DNA of 64,000 nt from Coenobita brevimanus. Its lineage: Eukaryota; Arthropoda; Malacostraca; Decapoda; Coenobitidae. Position numbers and translations under genes: made by a program. The stretch covers positions 1,682,856 to 1,746,855 of the forward strand of contig JAVRFU010003718.1 in assembly GCA_032717465.1 (NCBI GenBank), in the 5' to 3' direction. The notes under the pieces were generated by a model that saw only the letters and a list, made by a program, of their open reading frames with translations, ran no database searches and was not told where the DNA came from. Below, one piece after another: positions 56,118 through 64,000 of the stretch (the first letter of the stretch is position 1; each line of letters opens with the position of its first letter).

Positions 56118-56555
56118 CTGTTCTTCTCCAACTAATTTCTCTGTTCTTTCTCTAACTCTGTCAATAAGTATCCTACCATACACTTTTCCTATTATACTAA
56201 GAAGACAAATGCCCCTATGATTATCACACACTTCTTTTTCTCCTTTTCCTTTGTACAAGGGAATAATTATACCTGACTTCCAATCCTCCGGGACTCTACC
56301 TTCCTCCCAGGCCAATCTGCACATCTTCCACATCCTTTCTACTACTATCTTTCCCCCATGCTTCAGCATTTCACCACACACTCCATCAACTCCTGGGGCT
56401 TTCCCCAATTTAACTTTCTTCATTGCTTCCACAACTTCTACCCTACTGATTTCTTCCGGTCTTCTCACCTCCCTCCTTCTCCCAGCCATTCCCCAGCCAC
56501 TTATACTCGCATTACTTCCATCCTCTATGTTCAACAACAATTCCTTAAAGTGTTC

Positions 56556-56803
56556 AAGACAGCTGGTGATAGGACAGAGTCCCGAGGAACACCACTACTC
56601 ATAGCTCTAGGAGAAAAACAGTGGCCGTCTACAACTGCAGCTATAGAACGACCAGAAAGGAAGCTTGAGATGAAGGCACAGATAGAAGAATAGAAGCCAT
56701 AAGAGGGCAGTTTGGAAATTAAAAATTTATGACAGACTCAACTAAAAGTCTTTGAGATGTCAAGTGAAATGGCAAAGCTTTCACTAAAATCCTGAAAGGA
56801 TTG
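56556..56803 (-). pseudogene. Unit 5: Jockey-type LINE RT fragment
   Basis: Same short segment as in units 2 and 3 (SSGVPRDSVLSP, SFAISLDISKTFS). Confidence 0.75.
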
Positions 56804-57276
56804 GATAACACTAGAGCTTGATGCAGCAGGAGCAGGGTATGTCTGTCAGCAGCCTATCTAGTATGAGCTAGAACCTTTAAAAGGCTCACAACCTTCAGGC
56901 AAGAAGCCTTTATCTGCTTTAAATGTGGGATCCAAATAAGACAGGCGTCACAGATGAGGCCTAAAAACCTCACTTCCATACCAGCAATCCTTTGGCCATT
57001 TAAAAACAAATCTGGGTCAGGATGGGCCCCATGTAACTGGCAGAAGTGCACTCCAATGGTCTCAGATGAGGAAAATCTAAAAGCCATGTTTTGGTGCCCT
57101 GGTAACAGAATGATTTATTGCAAGTTGCAGCCAGCACTCTGCCACCAACATACTGGATGCAGCAAATGAAACAGACATCATCCACAAAGAGGAAGCTCTT
57201 CACTCCCTCTTCTCCACAATGCCATTAATCCTTTTGACAGTTAGGGTAGTGGTGCAAAACTCACCCCCTCGATGCT
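56804..57276 (-). pseudogene. Unit 5: I-type LINE RT fragment
   Basis: Contains KSFLFVDDVCFICC (FVDD box kept) and FLNGQRIAGMEVRFLGLICD in different frames. Confidence 0.8.
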
Positions 57277-58257
57277 GGACAACGCAAGCTGCATCGAACA
57301 AAATCGCCCTTGATTGAGAGAAGAAACATCATAAATTAGCACATATTTTATATTCGCCAAACATTTTTATCAACATTATAAAGCACAACTATCTGAGATT
57401 ACGTCAATAAAAAGTCAGGCAGAAGAAGGCATAAATAAAGGCAGGGGAAAATATAATTTAGCCAAATACCGCTCCCACACTGCAGCACGACCGTAAGGTA
57501 ATTTCATGTTGTGGTACATAAAACCGATCTGAACTGTCCTATAGTAAATATTTATATATCAGAATGTAGCTGATGAAATTTCCTAAAACTCCTTATCAGC
57601 AACAATTACCATGAAACAAATATTTCTATGAGGAAACAAGAGAGAAGAAGGAAAGAAGAAACATCATAAATTGGCACATAATCTATATTCGCTGAACTTT
57701 TTTATCAACACCATAGGCAAGTATAAATATTCGAGATTACGTGAATAAAAAATCAGGCAGACACAGGCTTAGATAAAGGCAGGGGAAAACATAATTTGGC
57801 AACAACTTTGGCCGCACAAAACACCACTCCCGCACTGCAGCGCAATCATAAGATAATTTCCTATAGTGGTACGTAAAACCCACCCAAACTGCCCAACAGT
57901 AAATGTTTATATACCAAAACGCCACTAATGAAATTTCCTAAAATTTTTCTCAGTAACAATTACCATAAAACTTATATTTCTATGAGAAAACACAAAGGAA
58001 ATAAAAAACATCGTAAATCAGCGCATAATGTATGTTCGCCAAATGTTTTTATCAACACCATAAGCAAGCACAACTATTAGAGATTACGAAGATAATAAAA
58101 TCACGGAAAAAGAAGCAAAACCAATGGTGTGGGGACAAAATGTTTAAGAAGTATGGCGAGCACGGAAACAGGTGGGGGTTCTCCCAGCATTCAGCCAAGG
58201 CCAAGCCGTCCCACATCCTGAGTACTTGTCCGTGGTTGGATGCAGCCTGCGTCGTCC
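57277..58257. mobile_element. Unit 5: 981-bp inverted-repeat element, uninterrupted
   Basis: 981 bases, the same length as in unit 3, from GGACAACGCAAGCTGCATC to GATGCAGCCTGCGTCGTCC. Tandem ~340-bp internal units. Confidence 0.75.
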
Positions 58258-59398
58258 AATAACGAGAGAGTTAACTGCAACAGCAAATAATGCTACACTC
58301 AAAACACTCCTCTGTGGCACATCCTCCTCCTGAGAGTACAGGGGAGAGTTCAAATCACACACACACACACAGGAAACTTCCTGTCAAAGACGAAGTTCTG
58401 AATAAAAGTGGGTAAGCAACCCCAAAGACCATACAAATGGAGACTGGTTGGTCACCTCCTGTAGCTTGCTTGGAACAGGAAATGTGCCCCAAGCATGCTG
58501 CCAGGAGGTAGGGACTGCAGCCTTAATCAATGGGAAATAATCTCTGTTGGTGACAGGTCTAACAGACACATCAAGAATCACTGTTGCCCTTGCTGCCTCA
58601 CCTGCACAATCATTTCCCTGCGGTCCAATGTGGGTTGCCACCCAGCATGGTGGCCCACGAGGTGGAACTTTCCTCAAATTTTCAACACTAAAGGGTGAGG
58701 AGAGTTGAAATGCTTAACGGCAGACAAGGCAGCCCTGCAGTCATTAAAAATCATAAAACTAATTGCATCAAAGGTGAGGATATGGTGGAGAGCCAACAGA
58801 ATTGCTGACAGCTTCACAGTAAAAATTAAGGCAGAGGAGGGTAGGGTGCCACTCTGGGTAAAATTACGGAAGACAACCTCAAATCCAATGCCAGCCATCA
58901 GTAAACATGGACAGACCCAGCATGAGGGCAAAATGAACTCAAAGCTGGGTGTGGATCACCACATCTGATGTTACGGACTTTGGAGCCACAATATACCAGC
59001 AAAATCTGACTTATAGTAACACCCAGAGTGGAACAGATGTCTCCACATCAAAGACCAGAGTGAGTGGCAAACAGATCAGTTATGACTTCCTCTGCCTGAT
59101 AACTAAAGGGGCAAGGAAATTGCGAATGGAAGTCGTGCAAAGCGTGCTATGCAGAACTAAAAACAGCGTCATATGTTGGTGTTTCAGGAAGCCTCTGGAG
59201 TCTATATACAGGACTGACGCTGTAGCTCCAGCCTCAAAACTCCTGCATCCAAAACAGGCCTGGGACAAGGGAGGTGCAAAAGGGTCCCGTAGCCAAACGA
59301 AGGACTGGGACAGGGGAGGTGCAAAAGGGTGTAGTAGCCAAACAAAGGCCTGTGTGATGTAGTCCAAGGTGCATAACCAGCCAGGGGTAGCTGAAGGA
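58258..59398 (-). pseudogene. Unit 5: I-type LINE, RT/RNase H fragments
   Basis: Contains RSVLSVALFAVAVNSLV, CWVATHIGPQGNDCAGEAAR, FTVKLSAILLALHHIL and the 43-bp duplication shared with unit 3. Confidence 0.8.
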
Positions 59399-59454
59399 AC
59401 CTACGGCAAAGTGCCCGCAAACTGTTACCTCCAAGAAAACAAAATCAAAATAAC
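59399..59454 (-). pseudogene. Unit 5: Jockey-type LINE, outer 3' end
   Basis: Short non-coding 3' part, cut at AAAATAAC by the RTE subfamily 2 insertion; the remainder resumes at 63046. Confidence 0.7.
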
Positions 59455-59544
59455 TATCTATCTATCTATAGCCTGACGCCCTAATCCCGCAAAGGGTGGC
59501 CGCAGACAAAACGCCTCCAAGTCACTCTGTCACCCACCATTTGA

Positions 59545-62500
59545 CTACCCTCCCCCCAACTCACCCCCCCCCTCCCTCATATACCTCTCAACTCCATCCC
59601 TCCACCTCATCCTCGGTCTACCCCTCCCTCTCTCTCCCTCCACCTCACCTACATACACCCTCTTAGTCAGTCTTTCATTCTCCATCCTCTCCACATGTCC
59701 AAACCACCTCAGTGTATTTCTCCTAATCTTTTCAACCACATCCACATCTACCCCACAACGTTCCTTCACTTCTTCATTCGTCAACCTGTCCCTCCACGTC
59801 ACTCCACATGCTCCTCTCAAGTAACTCATTTCCACTGCTCTCACTCTTGACTTGTTCCCCTCTTGCAAGGTCCACGCCTCGCTTCCATACGTCAGGGTAG
59901 GGATCACAATACCATCATGCAGTGACTTCTTAACTTCCATACTCACCTCCCTATTTCTCATCACTGCTTTCAGTGTGCCAACAACCTTCCTTCCCTGCTG
60001 TACCCTTTCACGTACTTCATCCCCCAAAGTTCCATCCTTACTCATCACACTACCCAAGTACTTGAATGCACTCACATTCTCCATCCTCTCCACATGTCCA
60101 AACCACCTCAGTGTATTTCTCCTAATCTTTTCAACCACATCCACATCCACCCCACAACGTTCCTTCACTTCTTCATTCGTCAACCTGTCCCTCCACGTCA
60201 CTCCACATGCTCCTCTCAAGTAACTCATTTCCACTGCTCTCACTCTTGACTTGTTCCCCTCTTGCAAGGTCCACGCCTCGCTTCCATACGTCAGGGTAGG
60301 GATCACAATACCATCATGCAGTGACTTCTTAACTTCCATACTCACCTCCCTATTTCTCATCACTGCTTTCAGTGTGCCAACAACCTTCCTTCCCTGCTGT
60401 ACCCTTTCACGTACTTCATCCCCCAAAGTTCCATCCTTACTCATCACACTACCCAAGTACTTGAATGCACTCACATTCTCCATATCCTCACCATCCAACC
60501 TCACTGCACACTCTGTGACTTCATTCCTCTCAAACACCATAACTTTGCTTTTGTTTACATTAACTTTCAGCTTCCTCCTCCTACACACTGTCCCAAATTC
60601 ATTCACCAAACCCTGCAACTCCCATTCATCTTCACTCAACAATACTGTATCATCAGCAAACAGCAACACCGGAAGCTTCCAAATCTCACCCTCATTCTTT
60701 AGGGCCACCCCACATCCACTGCCCTACCTTGTACCTCCTTTACAACCCCATCCATATATATATTAAACAGCCATGGAGACATTACACACCCCTGTTTCAG
60801 TCCCACATTGAGATCAAAGAACTCACTCAGCTCACCATCCACTCGCACCGTAGCCCTAGCTCCCTCGTACATACTCTTCACAGCACTCAACAATTTCCCC
60901 TCCACTCCATATATTCTTAATACCTTCCACATACCTTTCCTATCTATTCTGTCATAAGCTTTCTCCAAGTCCATGAAGGCAGCGTACACTTTCCTTCCCT
61001 TCTCTAGATACTTCTCCACTAAACATCTTAGAACAAATATCTGATCTACACACCCTTTTCCCTTCCTAAATCCCCCTTGTTCTTCTCCAACTAGCTCCTC
61101 TGTCATATGCCTAACCCTATCAATGAGTATTCTACCATATATTTTACCAGTCACACTAAGAAGGCAAATACCCCTATGGTTACCACATACTTCTCTCTCC
61201 CCTTTTCCTTTGTACAGAGGAACAATTATACCTGATTTCCAGTCCTCTGGAACCCTTCCCTCTTCCCAAGCCAATCTACACAACTTCCATATCCACTCCA
61301 CAACAATCTCACCCCCATACCTAAGCATTTCACCACACACTCCATCAATTCCTGGGGCCTTTCCCAGCTTAATCTTCTTCATCGCTTCCACTACTTCCGA
61401 CCTACTGATCTCTTCCTCCCTCCTCTCATCTCTTCTTCTCCCAGCCATTCCCCAACCACTTATACTCACACTGCTCTCACTCTCTACATTCAACAAATCC
61501 TCAAAGTGCTCCTTCCATCTCCTCAATTTCTCTCTCTTCTCCACCAACAATCTATTATTCCTATCTTTCACTCCCCTACTATTTCCCCTTTCACACTGCC
61601 TTACTTTCTTTACCTCCTTCCAAAACAATTTCTTACTCTCCCTCCATTTCACACCCAGATTCCTCCCAAACTCTTCATCCACTTTCTTCTTACTCTCCTT
61701 CACCAGTCTCTTAACCTCCCTTCTCCTGCTCACATATACCTCTCTCTTCTCTCTCTCATCTTCTCCCCTACCTCTACTCGCCAACCATTCACCATACGCC
61801 TTCTTCTTTTGTTCCACAGCTCGTTTCACCTCATCATTCCACCATGCTGTCCCTTGCACACCCTTGCATCTCCTCTTCACTCCACAAACCGCCTCACACG
61901 CTGCGCTTATCTCTTCCGTGAATATCTTACATACGTCTTCCACCCCTTCCATCTGCTCTAGCTCACACCTTCCCAATCTTTCTTCCACTATGCTCTTATA
62001 CTCTGTCCTCTTCTCACTATCTTGCAATTTCTCCACTCTTCTCACAGGAGCTGCTTCCTCCTGTCTTCCCCTTCGCCTCCTCAACCACTTTCTTTGCAGC
62101 TCTACCTTGGCCATCACTAAGTGATGGTCCGAGACTCCATTCCCCCACCCTCTCCACACCCTTGCATCCAACACTTGTCTTCTCATTCGCTCATCCACAC
62201 ACACGTAGTCTATCATTGCCTTTCGTTCAACAAGTTCACCATCCATCCTCCTCATTACTCTCCATGTATACCGGTGGATCATCTTATGACGAAAGTAGGT
62301 GTTGGCTATTGCCAACCCCTTACCAGCACAAATGTCCACCAAAGCACTACCATTCCCATCTACTTCAGCTGGCACACCCCACTGACCAACCACTCCATCC
62401 ACTCGTACATTCCCAACTTTGCCATTCATGTCTCCAATCAACAGCACTCTCTCGCTCCTCTCAAACTTGTCCATACATGCTTCTACTCTCGCCCAAAACT

Positions 62501-62917
62501 CATCTTTCACTCTTGCCACTCGATCCTCTGTTGGAGCATACACACATACAATCGCCCATGCTTGTATACCTACTTTCATCCTCACCCATACAATCCTTGC
62601 ATCCACTGTTCCATACTCTCTTATATTCTCCTTCCACTTCTTGCTTATCATCAGACATACTCCCTCTCTTGCCCTCTCATTCTCACTGACTCCCGCACAT
62701 ATACCTACACCGTATTCCCATTCTCTCATCCTTTCACCTTTTCATTTAGTTTCAGTCAATCCACATATATCCACTTTTGCATCCTCAAGCACCTGGACAA
62801 TCTCTCTCTCTTTCACTTCATCATTCACTCCTCTCACATTCCACGTTCCTACCCTCAGAATGTCCTTTGTCCGTTCCTTAGTCGTCAACGTATGGTCCGT
62901 CCGGGTCCGAGGCGCTT
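59545..62917 (-). pseudogene. RTE subfamily 2 endonuclease/reverse transcriptase
   Basis: The endonuclease begins at about 62860 with RVGTWNVRGVNDEV, then DICGLTETK followed by an in-frame TGA (62744-62742). Next come WAIVCVYAPTED, LLIGDMNGKVGNVRVDG, GLAIANTYFRHK and GWGNGVSDHHLVMAKV. After a Lys/Glu-rich linker the RT reads GKAPGIDGVCGEMLRYGGEI, GNHRGICLLSVTGKIYGRIL, AFMDLEKAYDRIDRKGM and GLKQGCVMSPWLFNIYMDG. A one-base deletion in a C-run near 60705 shifts to the frame with LLFADDTVLLSEDEWELQG. The C-terminal RRNTLRWFGHVERMEN block occurs twice because of an in-frame 399-bp duplication. RTE proteins nick the target and prime cDNA there. This copy is inactive, but only three lesions were found. 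Confidence 0.9.
59677..60474. repeat. 399-bp in-frame tandem duplication inside RTE
   Basis: Units 59677-60075 and 60076-60474 are nearly identical. Period 399 (133 codons). Each begins at ATTCTCCAT, so the crossover used a short repeated motif coding MEN. Confidence 0.95.
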
Positions 62918-63045
62918 TACTTGCTTTTTTAGTTAGTTCTTTTTACGGGGTGGGGCACTAACCCACCACCAACCCTTTTAGTCGCCTCGTACGACAAGCA
63001 GGGATACTGGGGGAGTATTCTTGAAACCCCCCTACCCCCAGGGGG

Positions 63046-63397
63046 TTCAAGAACCATTCATTTTGAGATGCCTGGACACACTGCATTTGAAAGACTGGAG
63101 GTCATAGCCAGTACGAAATACAGACAAAGGGAGGCAGTTCCAGAGTTGACCTGTTGTATACATGATGAATTGGGGGTAATGGTTAACACTTCCAATAGAA
63201 AGCTGGACTGAAAAGGGATGAGAGTTTGTTGCTAGACGGGTACTACGTGCCTGTCATACTAGATGAGGGATGCAAGCATACAGTTCAGAGGAGCAATGAC
63301 CATTGAAGTGGTGACAAAAAAGAGATAAAGATGCAACAGCGTGGTAAAGAGACAGAGGTTGAAGGGAGCCAGTAAGAGGAGGCAGGTTAATGAAACT
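63046..63397 (-). pseudogene. Unit 5: Jockey-type LINE C-terminal part, cut by gap
   Basis: Resumes TTCAAGAACCATTC and codes FPTG/RSFKCS-like and VASLSLF segments, as in the other units. It ends at the assembly gap. Confidence 0.75.
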
Positions 63398-63497
63398 NNN
63401 NNNNNNNNNNNNNNNNNNNNNNNNNNNNNNNNNNNNNNNNNNNNNNNNNNNNNNNNNNNNNNNNNNNNNNNNNNNNNNNNNNNNNNNNNNNNNNNNN
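63398..63497. other. Assembly gap, exactly 100 N
   Basis: A run of exactly 100 N usually marks a scaffold join of unknown size. Sequence orientation of the array flips across it. Confidence 0.95.
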
Positions 63498-63689
63498 CTG
63501 CCTGGTTATGCACCTTGGACTACATCACACAGGCCTTTGTTTGGCTACAGGACCCTTTAGCACCTCCCTTGTCCCAGGCCTGCTTGTGGATGCAGGAGTA
63601 TTGAGGCTGGAGCTGCAGCGTCAGTCCTAAATAGCGAGGTGCTGGTGCAGAGTCCAGGAGGCTTCCCTGAAACACCAACATATGACGCT
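63498..63689 (+). pseudogene. Inverted I-type LINE fragment (unit 6)
   Basis: Reads LDYITQAFVWLQDPLAPPLS and QRQS-like, the same segment as 28389-28592 but on the plus strand. It ends in CATATGACGCT next to the Gypsy LTR. Confidence 0.8.
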
Positions 63690-63879
63690 TGTTTCGTGTT
63701 CTTGTGTATTATGTCGTTTGCCGTGAAGATATACTGGCGAGGGCAGGGTATTGAAACAAGAGATGGTTGGAGTGAGACAGCGGTGTTTATTATCTAGCTT
63801 TCGAATCTGACCCTCAACACAAAACAGCTGAGCATTGTGGATAGTGATCCAAGCAGCGGCTAATTCAAAATACGTAAGA
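63690..63879 (-). repeat. Inverted Gypsy LTR
   Basis: Reverse complement of the 28201-28388 LTR: TGTTTCGTGTTCTTGTGTAT to AATACGTAAGA, 190 bases. It is inserted at the same host position as the unit 1 Gypsy element. Confidence 0.9.
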
Positions 63880-64000
63880 TCTTCCTCCTTTCGTAAAAAG
63901 ACACATAATCAATCCTGACATGCAAAGCATGAAACACCTTATCCCTTTTTAATAAATAAAGCATAATCGGTCATGATAAGATTACGTATTCATGGAGACA
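63880..64000 (-). mobile_element. Inverted Gypsy element, 3' non-coding part, continues outside window
   Basis: Begins with the complement of the purine tract (TCTTCCTCCTTTCG) and matches the region 28080-28200 upstream of the unit 1 3' LTR, with small differences. A further element probably lies to the right. Confidence 0.85.

Larger units (their letters stand above)
54300..56555 (-). mobile_element. RTE subfamily 1 in U4-U5 link, with two nested insertions
   Basis: Third duplicate of the link insertion. It holds AYDRVDRQGLWKVL-like and LLFADDTVLLSEDEGELQG (56044-55514) and GKAPGVDGVCGEMLKHGG (56540-56097). It is interrupted by an RTE subfamily 2 fragment (54922-55470) and by a 27-base RTE tip (56091-56117). 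Confidence 0.9.
59455..63045 (-). mobile_element. RTE subfamily 2, near-full-length, 11-bp target deletion
   Basis: 3' end (TATC)n and AGCCTGACGCCCTAATCCCG; 5' end in a G/C-rich leader with GCCTCGTACGACAAGCAGGG. It is 3,591 bases including a 399-bp duplication, so about 3.2 kb natively, the usual RTE size. Compared with the empty site in unit 3, eleven host bases are lost and no duplication is formed. Confidence 0.9.

Noticed and set aside
61123..62124. Long plus-strand Ser/Leu/Pro-rich open frame (and similar ones at 20286-21320, 13508-14386, 50556-51350)
   Set aside because: They lie exactly antisense to RTE coding sequence; codon bias of the Lys/Glu-rich sense frame suppresses stops on the opposite strand. 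No domain is present.
1..63397. Conventional host protein-coding genes
   Set aside because: Both strands were scanned; every frame with recognisable motifs is transposon-derived, and no spliced host exon series could be supported.

Overview
This is eukaryotic, repeat-saturated DNA, most likely from an arthropod and by inference a decapod crustacean. The reasons are degenerate TTAGG runs (the arthropod telomere motif), RTE, CR1-, Jockey- and I-type LINEs, a tRNA-derived SINE and Tigger/Tc1/piggyBac-type DNA transposons, with abundant (CA)n and (TATC)n. I find no convincing single-copy host protein gene. Almost everything that codes is transposon-derived and broken.

Left part (1-12.2 kb): an open LINE ORF1-like frame at the edge, fragments of at least three LINEs, a 1.09-kb Tigger-type MITE, a Tigger-like transposase pseudogene carrying two minisatellites and split by a tRNA-SINE, a Tc1 DD34E transposase pseudogene, a second SINE copy, and a large inverted repeat whose arms are tandem repeats and whose centre holds TTAGG-like sequence.

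12.2-17.5 kb: a 5'-truncated RTE (minus strand), a U4 snRNA-like sequence directly beyond its truncation point, then the ORF1 and endonuclease part of a CR1-like LINE (plus strand) that lacks its RT and 3' end.

17.5-63.4 kb: a tandem array of five copies (U1-U5) of one composite unit. The ancestral unit is a decayed I-type LINE (minus strand) into which a Jockey-type LINE and a 981-bp inverted-terminal-repeat element have inserted. Later insertions distinguish the copies: a piggyBac-like MITE with TTAA duplication in U1, a Ty3/Gypsy element with 188-bp LTRs in U1, RTE copies inside or between units, and a 7.57-kb I-type LINE with a 14-bp target duplication between U1 and U2. That LINE itself carries a 1,033-bp inverted-repeat element in its ORF1. 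Because the copies share or lack insertions, filled and empty sites can be compared inside the window.

Right end: a nearly full-length 3.6-kb RTE interrupts U5. A 100-N gap follows, and beyond it an I-LINE fragment plus Gypsy LTR reappear in inverted orientation with the same insertion point as in U1.

The RTE copies all lie on the minus strand and supply most of the long reading frames. The endonuclease/RT of such RTEs is the likely agent for the many short, 5'-truncated copies and for the array's structural diversity.
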